This document shows, in pieces, positions 8,682 through 16,277 of a stretch of DNA of 26,679 nt. The stretch comes from Methylococcaceae bacterium (lineage in GTDB: Bacteria > Pseudomonadota > Gammaproteobacteria > Methylococcales > Methylomonadaceae), in the NCBI GenBank assembly GCA_016715325.1, contig JADKAL010000011.1, forward strand, positions 1 to 26,679, written 5' to 3'. The position numbers and the translations under genes were made by a program. Within the stretch, counting starts at the first letter, position 1; each line of letters begins with the position of its first letter. The notes beneath the pieces are model-generated. The model worked only from the letters and a program-made list of their open reading frames with translations, did no database searches and was not told the origin of the DNA.

Positions 8682-10043
8682 TTGTTAGAAAAACAGGTGA
8701 GAACAAAATCCTTAAGTTTTCGATTATTAGTCACGGAAGGCGTTGTACTTACACTATTTTTCGCCTTGGTGGCCGTCGTGCTGGAACAAAGTTTTAGAGA
8801 TAGCGCGGAAGAAGCGCTTAAAGAGCGGCTCCAAGTACAAATCTATTCGTTGCTTTCGACAGCTGAATTGAAAAATACCGGCGATTTAACGCTCCCTGCC
8901 AATCTGCCAGAACCCCGTTTTATTAATCCGGGTTCGGGGCTTTATGCTTACATCCAACAAACTAATAAAAAACTAGTCTGGCGATCTCCTTCCTCCATCG
9001 GTCTTGACGTTCCCGTGCCGCCGGAAAAACTCGGCATCGGAAATACCTATTTTATAGCGGACAATCCGCGCCGTTACTTTTTGCATTACGGGATCAACTG
9101 GAAAAATCTTTCCGGGGTCGAAAAAGAATATATTTTCACCGTTGCCGAAGACTCGGAGTTCGTAAGCCAGCAGGTGGATCGTTTTAGAAAAGCACTATGG
9201 TTTTGGCTGGTGATTATCGGGATTATCCTTATTTTTCTGCAATTTGCACTCCTGAGATGGTGTTTAAAGCCCATACGCATCATCGTTAAAGATCTCAATG
9301 CCATTGAAAACGGTGAAAAAACGCTTTTGGACGGCGAATATTCTTCCGATCTTCAAGGACTGGCCGGAAATTTAAACGCTTTCATTTGCCACGAACGCGC
9401 CCACCTCGACCGATATCGGAATACGCTTGCCGACTTAGCGCATAGTTTGAAAACACCGCTCGCCATCTTAAGGGGCTGCTCGGAATCGTTCAGCGACAAT
9501 AAAGAAACCGTGCAAGAACAAATCTCGATCATGAATAAAATTGTCGAATATCAGTTGCAACGCGCTGCCGCGAAAGGTGAACATAAATCGGTCAAAGGCA
9601 TTGATTTATCGGCATTCCTCCATAAAGTCAGCGTTTCGCTCAACAAAGTTTATATCGATAAATCCATCAACATTAAGATTAACGTGCCCGACCAATGCCA
9701 AATTTATTTTGAAGAAGGCGACCTCTATGAGATCGTGGGCAATCTGATAGATAACGCCTGCAAATGGTGCCGACGCACCGTAAACGTTAGCGTCCTTGAA
9801 AATCCGCGCAAAGACCGCCGTAACTACACCCTGCTCTTGCAAATCGATGATGACGGTCCCGGCATACCCGATGGAAAACTCAATGAAATACTCAAACGCG
9901 GCGTCCGGGCGGATGAAAATATACACGGTCACGGCATCGGTATGACCGTAGTCTACGACTTGGTTTCAATACTCGGCGGTAAACTGGAAGGCAATAAAAG
10001 CATCGAATTAGGCGGCATGAGTTGGAGGGTTTATTTACCCTAA
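8682..10043 (+). CDS. PhoQ-like sensor histidine kinase
   Basis: The 453-residue frame starts at TTG 8682; GTG 8697 is another possible start and neither has a clear ribosome site. Membrane segments lie at about 14-35 and 173-193, enclosing a periplasmic sensor domain of about 135 residues, then a short HAMP-like linker. The phospho-acceptor His254 lies in LAHSLKTPLAILRG, an H-box form close to that of PhoQ (THSLKTPLAVL). The ATPase domain has the N-box NLIDNACKWC, the G1 box DDDGPGIPDG and the G2 region HGHGIGM. The kinase would phosphorylate the adjacent regulator. The sensor domain shows no obvious acidic Mg2+-binding cluster such as the one in enteric PhoQ, so the signal may differ. Confidence 0.92.
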   Translation: MLEKQVRTKSLSFRLLVTEGVVLTLFFALVAVVLEQSFRDSAEEALKERLQVQIYSLLSTAELKNTGDLTLPANLPEPRFINPGSGLYAYIQQTNKKLVWRSPSSIGLDVPVPPEKLGIGNTYFIADNPRRYFLHYGINWKNLSGVEKEYIFTVAEDSEFVSQQVDRFRKALWFWLVIIGIILIFLQFALLRWCLKPIRIIVKDLNAIENGEKTLLDGEYSSDLQGLAGNLNAFICHERAHLDRYRNTLADLAHSLKTPLAILRGCSESFSDNKETVQEQISIMNKIVEYQLQRAAAKGEHKSVKGIDLSAFLHKVSVSLNKVYIDKSINIKINVPDQCQIYFEEGDLYEIVGNLIDNACKWCRRTVNVSVLENPRKDRRNYTLLLQIDDDGPGIPDGKLNEILKRGVRADENIHGHGIGMTVVYDLVSILGGKLEGNKSIELGGMSWRVYLP

Positions 10044-10094
10044 ATGCCGATTTCAAAAAACTATTGAAAACGACCGACTTGTAACTCGAGCAAA

Positions 10095-10272
10095 ATTAAG
10101 CCGCCGTCTTTCAGGCTTAATCCCACTAAGCTAAAACACAACATACACCTAACTCTCTGAGCGAAAGTCCTTGTGACTGTATGTATTGGTAATTGCCGGA
10201 GAATCGATAGAAGAAACCGGCCAAATTATTTATCGAAGTGTAAGGTAAAAGAAAAGAGGTAGGTTTTACCTC
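10095..10272 (+). promoter_or_regulatory. Hairpin-rich leader upstream of the cation exchanger gene
   Basis: The 291-base gap between the kinase gene and the exchanger gene (10044-10334) has no gene but several inverted repeats. ATTAAGCC/GGCTTAAT lie at 10095-10102 and 10114-10121. GCCGG/CCGGC arms flank about 10195-10221. AGGTAAAA/TTTTACCT lie at 10243-10250 and 10264-10271. An alternative short hairpin GAGGTA/TACCTC (10256-10261 with 10267-10272) uses the same TTTTACCT strand, so the last two are mutually exclusive. The first repeat could also serve as an end-of-operon hairpin for the kinase gene. It has no match to the yybP-ykoY motif that I can recognise. Confidence 0.35.
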
Positions 10273-10334
10273 GAATAAATTGCGAAATTTTTGAGATTTT
10301 CAGGGTCCATTGCAAAAAATCAGGAAGCGATACG

Positions 10335-11252
10335 ATGAACGAATATTTGGCATTTTTGACGGGTGTTGTCTGCGCGGGTTTCGGCGGAGAGCTTTTTGTA
10401 CGCGGCTCTGTCGGATTAGCGCATTGGGCGCGCATATCCCCAGGCATCATTGGGGCAACCGTAGTCGCTTTTGCGACGTCAAGCCCTGAATTGTCGGTAT
10501 CCGTCAATTCCGCGCTAGCCGGCAAACCTCAGATTACCCTCGGCGACGCCTTGGGTAGTAATGTCGTAAATGTCGCTTTGATTCTTGCTATAGCCTTACT
10601 AATATCCAGTATCTTCAGCTCTCGCGATAGCATTAAAAGGGATTTTCCGGTCGCTATGGCGGTACCCGTTATCTTGATTGTGTTATCGATTGACGGCATG
10701 ATTTCCAGACTGGACGGATTTTTAATGATGAGCTTGTTTTTTTCCTGGCTCGTATTAACGATTTTGGAAGCTCGAAACCAACGAAGGTTATCCGATCAGT
10801 TACTGAATGAGGAGCTAAAAATTGGTATCGTCGTTTTTAACTGCCTAGTAGGACTTATATTTCTGGTTGTCGCCGGAAAATTAATCGTCTCGGGCGCAAG
10901 TGGGATTGCAACATCGTTCGGTATAACAGAATTTATAATCGGCGCAACCATTGTTGCCGTCGGAACCTCCGTACCGGAACTGGCAACCACGGTTATCGCG
11001 AAGCTGCGCGGACATGACGATGTCAGCTTAGGCACCATCCTCGGCAGCAATATCTTCAATGGACTTTTTATCGTAGCCGTAGCCGCGATTATTCACCCGA
11101 TCAATGTGATCTGGGACGATATAGCGATTGCGCTCGTCTTCGGTCTGTTCGCGGTAGTCCTAACTTATCCCGCGGATGACGGCCTTATTGAAAGAAGCCG
11201 AGGGATTTATTTATTAGCGCTTTATTGCGTTTATCTTGCGGTGGTTATTTGA
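10335..11252 (+). CDS. Calcium/sodium antiporter (CaxA/YrbG-type NCKX family)
   Basis: The 305-residue integral membrane protein has about ten hydrophobic segments and two inverted alpha repeats, the hallmark of the cation/Ca2+ exchanger superfamily. Repeat 1 (about 40-80) reads GATVVAFATSSPELSVS and GDALGSNVVNV. Repeat 2 (about 203-242) reads GATIVAVGTSVPELATT and GTILGSNIFN. The Glu in each SPEL/VPEL and the Asn in each GSN are the ion-binding residues. The likely job is export of Ca2+ driven by Na+ or H+ at the inner membrane. AGGAAG stands 7 bases before ATG 10335. It is closed by a strong terminator and probably transcribed alone; nearness to the PhoPQ-like pair makes cation-responsive control plausible. 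Confidence 0.93.
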   Translation: MNEYLAFLTGVVCAGFGGELFVRGSVGLAHWARISPGIIGATVVAFATSSPELSVSVNSALAGKPQITLGDALGSNVVNVALILAIALLISSIFSSRDSIKRDFPVAMAVPVILIVLSIDGMISRLDGFLMMSLFFSWLVLTILEARNQRRLSDQLLNEELKIGIVVFNCLVGLIFLVVAGKLIVSGASGIATSFGITEFIIGATIVAVGTSVPELATTVIAKLRGHDDVSLGTILGSNIFNGLFIVAVAAIIHPINVIWDDIAIALVFGLFAVVLTYPADDGLIERSRGIYLLALYCVYLAVVI

Positions 11253-11274
11253 CTTTATCGGAAGATAAGTTTTA

Positions 11275-11313
11275 GTGCCGCATGTCTAAAGAAAACATGC
11301 GGCACTTTTTTTT
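11275..11313 (+). terminator. Rho-independent terminator of the exchanger gene
   Basis: A perfect 10-bp stem, GTGCCGCATG at 11275-11284 and its complement at 11296-11305, with an 11-base loop, is followed directly by eight T residues (11306-11313). It starts 23 bases after the stop codon. The T-run abuts the stop codon of the opposing gene at 11312, so the hairpin lies just past that gene too and may stop both transcripts, though only the plus strand has a good T-run. Confidence 0.92.
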
Positions 11314-11854
11314 AGCAGAGTACGACTAGCAAGATTATACCGGGGATAATACCTAAGATTAAACCGATCACGATGGCGATCAATTCGCCGGTCGAATAAT
11401 CGCAGCCGCCGCTGCCGATATTAACGTGGGCAGCCCGGTCGTTATCGAGACCGGCGAGCATCATGCCGTCGAATTCGTCGGCTACTTGATCTTGAGATGA
11501 AGCCAACATAATACGTGAACGCGCATCGTTTAAGCGATTTTCAGCAGTGCGTAGATCTTCGCTGAAAGGAATCATGTTGCGGGCGTTTTTGAGCGCATTG
11601 ATAGCGTCATCGGTGGGCGCAAGCGCCAGTTTACGGGCTTGATCGATGCTGTTGGCAGTTGTAATTTCTTGCTTTAATTGAACGAGCTCGGCATATTGAG
11701 ATGGGCCGGAAGGGCAAGTAGATTTAATTAATTCCAACGCGCTTGTAGTAGATGGGATATTTGCAAATGCCGACTGCGAAAGGCTTATGGTTAAAACAGT
11801 CAAAATTGAGACTATCAACGCTAAAGTGATTTTATTATTTTTATTGTTAAGCAC
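11312..11854 (-). CDS. Exported protein of unknown function with C-terminal membrane segment
   Basis: I do not recognise a family. The best start is GTG 11854, because AGGAG lies 8 bases before it; a longer frame to 11893 adds an implausible N-terminus. The 180-residue product has a signal peptide (basic start, hydrophobic ALIVSILTVLTISL, cleavage after SAFA). A mostly helical middle of about 110 residues (LVQLKQEITTANSIDQARKLAL, DLRTAENRLNDARSRIMLASSQ) follows. Then come the sequence NIGSGGCDYSTGE and a strongly hydrophobic C-terminus of about 22 residues, ending VVLC. This suggests a periplasmic helical domain held in the inner membrane by the tail. Two Cys remain in the mature region besides the C-terminal one. 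It is convergent with the exchanger gene and may share its terminator hairpin. Confidence 0.7.
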   Translation of the reverse strand: MLNNKNNKITLALIVSILTVLTISLSQSAFANIPSTTSALELIKSTCPSGPSQYAELVQLKQEITTANSIDQARKLALAPTDDAINALKNARNMIPFSEDLRTAENRLNDARSRIMLASSQDQVADEFDGMMLAGLDNDRAAHVNIGSGGCDYSTGELIAIVIGLILGIIPGIILLVVLC

Positions 11855-12086
11855 AACGCTTCTCCTGGAAAAGTAGGTAGAGATAAAACACACTTATACT
11901 ACACCGCTAAAATTAAAATAAGATTTAGGGTTGTTTATGCGTTTTTTAGCGCCCTCAACTTGGGTTGTTTTCAAAACAAGATGACTAAAATTCAAAGTCG
12001 AATCATCAACCTCTTCCGGGTGGTAGGTTAAACCTGTGCATTTTGATGAGTTATTCGGTTAATACCAGCGAAGGCAAGCGTATTTT

Positions 12087-12114
12087 GGAATGACAAACCT
12101 AGGTTTGTCATTCC
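12087..12114. repeat. 28-bp perfect palindrome
   Basis: The half GGAATGACAAACCT is followed at once by its exact reverse complement, with no spacer. It lies 45 bases downstream of the speA stop, within the 304-base gap 11855-12158 that otherwise holds no gene; that gap also has a 15-base near-palindrome TTGTTTT-C-AAAACAA at 11965-11979. No T-run follows on either strand, so it is not a standard terminator. A REP-type dispersed repeat or a transcript-end hairpin for speA are the best guesses. Confidence 0.7.
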
Positions 12115-12158
12115 CTTATAAATATAGCCACAGTTTTAAACCACTCCCCTACTTCAGC

Positions 12159-14000
12159 TCATTTTGATAGATAAGTGTAAGAAGTCAATCCTGCCAAAAG
12201 CTCTATTTCATATGATTGCTTCTGTTCGTTGTCGAGATTGCTATTGGCCAATTTAGTCCGAAAAGCAAATCTTAAATCATCGCTGCTGATATGCACGTAA
12301 TCCAGCAAATCGCTAACATGTTCGCCTTCCTGTAGATCGGAAAAATGGTAGCCCTTGTCGTCCAATTCGATATTGATGGAATGCGTATCGCCGAACAGAT
12401 TGTGCATATCGCCCAGGATTTCCTGGTAAGCGCCGACCATAAAAAAACCGATGAAATATGGTTCGTTTCGGCTGATTCGATGAACAGGCAGCGTTTTCTC
12501 GATATTTTGTTCGCTAATGTATTGGTCGATACGTCCGTCCGAATCGCAAGTTAAATCTTGGATCACCGCGCGTTGCGTGGGCTGTTCGTTCAACCGGTGT
12601 ATCGGCATGATGGGAAAAATCTGGTCGATGCCCCAAATGTCGGGCAGGGATTGAAATAAGGAAAAATTACAGAATACCTTATCGGCCAGTTTTTCATTCA
12701 ATTCGGTTAAGATCGCGGCTTCATTTTGGTTGTTAGGGTTCAGCTGATTTTTGATTTGCTGGCATCGCAACGCATAATCGTTTTCTATTTTTGCTAATTC
12801 GTTGATACTGATTTTACTTTGAATGAATTGTTCATGGGCTTCTTTAACGACGAACTGCACGTCGTGGTAATGTTCGACCAGATTGGTTGCTTTCGGTAAG
12901 GCTTCTACGTCCTCACCACCACAGTAGACCGATTCAATATCGGTCACATTGGTAATCAACACGGCATGATGGGCGGTGATGGCGCGACCCGATTCGGTGA
13001 TGATGTCGGGTTGCGGCAGTTGTTTTTCGGCACACAATTCGGCAAAACTGCGGACGATATTTTGGGCGTATTCATCCAGGCTGTAATTCATGGACGATTC
13101 CCGCCGAGATCGGCTGCCGTCGTAATCGACGCCAAGCCCACCGCCAGCATCGACCACTTTAATCGGCGCGCCGAGCCTATGCAGTTCGGTATAGAATTGC
13201 CCGGCTTCCTTCAACGCCGCTTTAATATCGTGGATATTGGCAATTTGCGACCCCATGTGGAAGTGCATCAACTGAAGGCTTTCGACTAAATTCACCGCTT
13301 TAAGACGATCAACCAATTGCAGAACTTCATTGGCATGTAAACCGAATTTTGATTTTTCACCGCCGCTATTCTGCCATTTACCGGAACTGATACTGGACAA
13401 CCTGACGCGCACACCGACGCAGGGCTTAACATCCAAATTTGCCGCTTCTTCGATAATCATATCCAGTTCTATCGGCTTTTCGATCACCAAATACAACTTC
13501 AGGCCGAGTTTCTGACCGATTAATGCTAACCGTATATAAGCCCGGTCTTTATAGCCGTTACACACCACCACGCCGCCCGGTTTAGATAAGGCCATCACCG
13601 CCAGTAACTCCGGTTTGCTCCCGGCTTCCAAACCAATATTGTCCGCGCCGAGAATGCCTTCGACGACTTTACCCTGCTGGTTGACCTTGATCGGGTAAAC
13701 CGGCGTGTAGTGACCGAGATAATCATTATTGATGCAGGCGTTTTGAAAAGCGTTATTGAGTCGCTTAACTCGGTCTTTCAAAATATCGGTAAAACGCACC
13801 AACACCGGCAAGGACAGATTTTTTGCACTTAGCGATTGGGCAATTTCATATAAATCCAGTTCGGTTTCCTGATCTGCGCTCGGTTTAACCGAGACATTGC
13901 CTTGCTCATTAATGGAAAAATAACCTTCCCCCCAGAAATTGATCGAATAAGTCTGGATAGATTGAAGAATGCTCCAGCTGTTAGGCTTGCTTGCGTTCAA
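12159..14000 (-). CDS. speA: Biosynthetic arginine decarboxylase SpeA
   Basis: This large PLP enzyme turns arginine into agmatine, the first step of the arginine route to putrescine. Family signs are TYSINFWGEGYFSINEQG near the start, YPIKVNQQGKVVEGIL with the PLP-binding lysine (residue 105 from the chosen start), GLEAGSKPELLAVMAL, LMHFHMGSQI, VVDAGGGLGVDYDGS and DIITESGRAITAHHAVL. The frame is open to ATG 14078, but that start would overlap speE. TTG 14000 is preceded by GGAG at 6 bases, giving 613 residues and an N-terminus just before the conserved start of the family, so I chose it. It is divergent from speE with 68 bases between. No agmatine-to-putrescine gene is in the window. Confidence 0.95.
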   Translation of the reverse strand: MNASKPNSWSILQSIQTYSINFWGEGYFSINEQGNVSVKPSADQETELDLYEIAQSLSAKNLSLPVLVRFTDILKDRVKRLNNAFQNACINNDYLGHYTPVYPIKVNQQGKVVEGILGADNIGLEAGSKPELLAVMALSKPGGVVVCNGYKDRAYIRLALIGQKLGLKLYLVIEKPIELDMIIEEAANLDVKPCVGVRVRLSSISSGKWQNSGGEKSKFGLHANEVLQLVDRLKAVNLVESLQLMHFHMGSQIANIHDIKAALKEAGQFYTELHRLGAPIKVVDAGGGLGVDYDGSRSRRESSMNYSLDEYAQNIVRSFAELCAEKQLPQPDIITESGRAITAHHAVLITNVTDIESVYCGGEDVEALPKATNLVEHYHDVQFVVKEAHEQFIQSKISINELAKIENDYALRCQQIKNQLNPNNQNEAAILTELNEKLADKVFCNFSLFQSLPDIWGIDQIFPIMPIHRLNEQPTQRAVIQDLTCDSDGRIDQYISEQNIEKTLPVHRISRNEPYFIGFFMVGAYQEILGDMHNLFGDTHSINIELDDKGYHFSDLQEGEHVSDLLDYVHISSDDLRFAFRTKLANSNLDNEQKQSYEIELLAGLTSYTYLSK

Positions 14001-14068
14001 ATTGAAACTCCGTATGCTGTAATAATCCAATGCTATTATAATGGCTTTATTTGCCAGGACTTCCAAAA

Positions 14069-14917
14069 ATGAATCCAACCGAATGGTTTACCGAAGAACA
14101 CTTAGGCGCCGGTTCCGCCTTTTCATTGAAAATCAAACGCAAACTGCACGAAGAACAATCCCCGTTTCAACACCACGCCATCTATGAAACCGAAACTTTC
14201 GGGAATCTCATGGTGCTTGACGGTTGTACGATGGTTTCGACCCGGGATAACTTCCTTTATCACGAAATGATGAGCCATCCGGCCTTATTTACTCATCCGA
14301 ATCCCAAAAAAGTCTGGATTATCGGCGGCGGCGACTGCGGTACGTTGCGTGAAGTGCTCAAACATTCATCTGTAGAAGAAGCCGTGCAAATCGACATCGA
14401 TGAAGTTGTAACCCGCATGGCGGAACTTTACTTCCCCGAATTGTGCGAATCCAACAACGACCCACGCGCGGATTTGAAGTTTATCGACGGCATAAAATGG
14501 ATTAAAGACGCCGCGCCGAATTCGGTGGACATCATCATCGTCGACAGCACCGACCCGGTCGGCCCGGCGGAAGGCTTGTTTAATGAAGATTTTTACCGCG
14601 GCTGTTTCGCTGCTCTAGGTGAAAACGGCATCTTGGTGCAACAAAGCGAATCGCCCTTGCTGCATCTGGAATTATTAAAAGACATGCGCAATTCCATGCT
14701 TACAGCAGGTTTTAACGCCCTGCAAACCTTGTATTTCCCGCAATGCATTTATCCGTCCGGTTGGTGGAGCGCAACGATGGCGAGTAAATCTGCATTGAAT
14801 GGTTTTAGGGAACTGGATTCTGCCAATAAAAGTTTTGATACCGAATATTACAATGTCGATATCCATAGAGGCGCATTGGCGCAGCCGGAGTTTGTTAAGA
14901 GGGCGTTTGCTATTTAA
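14069..14917 (+). CDS. speE: Spermidine synthase SpeE (polyamine aminopropyltransferase)
   Basis: The start is ATG 14069, with AGGA at 14056-14059, giving a protein opening MNPTEWFTEEH, as usual for SpeE; the TTG 14051 frame extension is rejected. The 282-residue Rossmann-fold enzyme has the decarboxylated-SAM site VWIIGGGDCGTLREVL and QIDIDEVV, and the catalytic Asp region IIIVDSTDPVGPAEGLF. It transfers an aminopropyl group to putrescine to make spermidine. It is divergent from speA, so the two polyamine genes share a 68-base control region with a possible -10 TATAAT at 14037-14042. The second Gly-Asp-Gly of the usual GGGDG is GGGDC here, a small deviation. Confidence 0.96.
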   Translation: MNPTEWFTEEHLGAGSAFSLKIKRKLHEEQSPFQHHAIYETETFGNLMVLDGCTMVSTRDNFLYHEMMSHPALFTHPNPKKVWIIGGGDCGTLREVLKHSSVEEAVQIDIDEVVTRMAELYFPELCESNNDPRADLKFIDGIKWIKDAAPNSVDIIIVDSTDPVGPAEGLFNEDFYRGCFAALGENGILVQQSESPLLHLELLKDMRNSMLTAGFNALQTLYFPQCIYPSGWWSATMASKSALNGFRELDSANKSFDTEYYNVDIHRGALAQPEFVKRAFAI

Positions 14918-14920
14918 ACC

Positions 14921-15136
14921 ATGAAACTGAGCTACGATAAAGCAACCGATTCGCTGTACATTCATTTATCTAATACGCCTTCGGTAGATTCCGTCGAAGT
15001 GGCTGACGGCGTGGTATTGGATTTTGACAGCAACGGCGTGTTGGTTGGAATTGACGTGCAACATGCCAGCCAAAAGACCGATATAAATTCGGTGTCACTG
15101 TCGCATTTGCCGTTGAATGATTTACATGCGGCTTGA
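14921..15136 (+). CDS. DUF2283 family protein
   Basis: The 71-residue protein has the whole DUF2283 pattern: KLSYDKATDSLYIHLS at the start, then VEVADGVVLDFDSNGVLVGIDVQHAS. These small beta-rich proteins are common in accessory regions of bacteria, and their function is unknown. In some genomes they occur beside toxin-antitoxin-type genes such as the DUF4258 family, but no such partner is adjacent here. It starts 4 bases after the speE stop, so it is probably co-transcribed with speE, even though it looks like the first gene of the accessory block that follows. Confidence 0.88.
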   Translation: MKLSYDKATDSLYIHLSNTPSVDSVEVADGVVLDFDSNGVLVGIDVQHASQKTDINSVSLSHLPLNDLHAA

Positions 15137-15224
15137 AATCGCGACTATGTTTTTAGTTGTAAGAAGATAATCAAAGTTATGCTTGTTGCTTTAGTGTCAA
15201 TTTTTGATGGGAATTAATCCATAA

Positions 15225-16082
15225 ATGTTCAACTTTCTAACTCCTCAAGGAATTAAATTCCTAACCACATCTGTAATAAATTCTCAACTGGAAGAACTTC
15301 TTGAAAACGCAAAGGAAAAGATCATTCTTGTATCCCCATACATCAAACTCCAAAAAAGAATCCAAGAAATACTGACCGAAAAAAAGTCAGAGGGTCTCGA
15401 CATTTTTTTTGTTTGTAGACTGCAAGATCTAAAAGAAGATATTTCAGTGTGCTCAACACAAATCTTCGACTACCCAAATTTACACGCTAAATGCTATATG
15501 AATGAACATGAGGCAATTGTAACAAGCCTAAATCTTCATGAATTTAGCCAACAAAACAATATAGAAATGGGGTTTCACATAAAAAATTGTGGTAGGGGAA
15601 AACAAGCATATAGCGAAATATTGAAAGAAGTTGGCCGCCTTATTAAACCAAAGGCTACTAAACCCATTATTAAACAAATTCCAGCTAAACCAATCGAAAT
15701 TTTGCCCACGCCTCTTGAGTTAGGAAAAAAGTATTCAGATATTGAATTAGATAAATATTTTAACTTTGAGTATAAAGGCAGCGCTGGCATCAAAAAAGCG
15801 TTCAACGGTAATTTAGTACTTTTTAGCAATGCATCATCTAAATATTCAAACCGTGAAGAAGATGGCATCATTTACTATTACGGCGCTGATACTGGCCCAG
15901 GACCACAACAGCTTAAATTTGGAAATAAGCATTTATACGATTGTTATGGAAATAAATCTGCAATAATCCATTTTTTCAAAGACTATACTTACAAAGGTAA
16001 AGTTTACGTAAAATTAGAGCCTTATGTAGAATCAAACACTGGCAAATGGATTTTCCCGTTAGCAAGTAGCATAGGACAGTAG
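15225..16082 (+). CDS. PLD-like nuclease fused to a ScoMcrA-like SRA domain
   Basis: The 285-residue protein has two parts. Residues 1-140 look like a single phospholipase-D superfamily nuclease domain: EKIILVSPYIK, then the HKD-type motif with His87, Lys89 and Glu94 in the place of the usual Asp (NLHAKCYMNE), then TSLNLHEFSQQNNIEMGF, which matches the GSxN plus N-x-E region. A linker rich in Lys, Pro and Ile (141-162) leads to residues 163-275, whose spaced motifs (LGKKYS, GSAGI, LVLFSN, EEDGIIYYYG, GPQQL, FGNKHL, IIHFF, YKGKV) follow the SRA-like domain of ScoMcrA-type proteins, which read modified DNA. The combination suggests a one-gene, modification-dependent nuclease (type IV-like restriction). 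The gene is visibly more AT-rich than its neighbours, a sign of transfer. PLD assignment is good; the SRA assignment is from memory of the motif spacing. Confidence 0.72.
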   Translation: MFNFLTPQGIKFLTTSVINSQLEELLENAKEKIILVSPYIKLQKRIQEILTEKKSEGLDIFFVCRLQDLKEDISVCSTQIFDYPNLHAKCYMNEHEAIVTSLNLHEFSQQNNIEMGFHIKNCGRGKQAYSEILKEVGRLIKPKATKPIIKQIPAKPIEILPTPLELGKKYSDIELDKYFNFEYKGSAGIKKAFNGNLVLFSNASSKYSNREEDGIIYYYGADTGPGPQQLKFGNKHLYDCYGNKSAIIHFFKDYTYKGKVYVKLEPYVESNTGKWIFPLASSIGQ

Positions 16083-16083
16083 G

Positions 16084-16110
16084 GTAGGTTGAACGAAGTG
16101 AAGCGCAACA
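16084..16110. repeat. Possible relic of a dispersed intergenic repeat
   Basis: Just after the PLD-SRA gene the sequence GTAGGTTGAACGAAGTGAAG followed by CGCAACA resembles a short repeat seen between genes in many gammaproteobacteria (GTAGGTTG ... GAACGAAGTGAAGCGCAAC...). One copy only is seen here. It may mark a past insertion boundary of the accessory block. Confidence 0.35.
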
Positions 16111-16234
16111 TTCGCGAGAGAATTGTTACCTCGATCGATGCGCCTTGTGCCTCTACAAATCCTACACTTGACGCATATTACAGGTTGATATCCCACACAT
16201 TTCCTCTACGAATAGATAAGCATCCAAAACCAAT

Positions 16235-16264
16235 ATGTGTATAATAATAAAATATAATACACAT
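16235..16264. promoter_or_regulatory. vapBC: Operator-like inverted repeat of vapBC
   Basis: Arms ATGTGTAT (16235-16242) and ATACACAT (16257-16264) are exact inverted repeats around an AT-only 14-base spacer that could hold a -10 box. It ends 2 bases before the vapB ribosome site AGGAG (16266-16270). Type II antitoxins typically repress their own operon at such sites. Confidence 0.6.
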
Positions 16265-16277
16265 TAGGAGTGCGACT

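Noticed and set aside
10044..10334. yybP-ykoY manganese riboswitch before the exchanger
   Set aside because: The conserved core (GGGGAGUAG-like) is not present, so only an unassigned structured leader is reported.
12087..12114. Intrinsic terminator for speA
   Set aside because: The stem is strong, but AAAA follows on the speA strand instead of a T-run.
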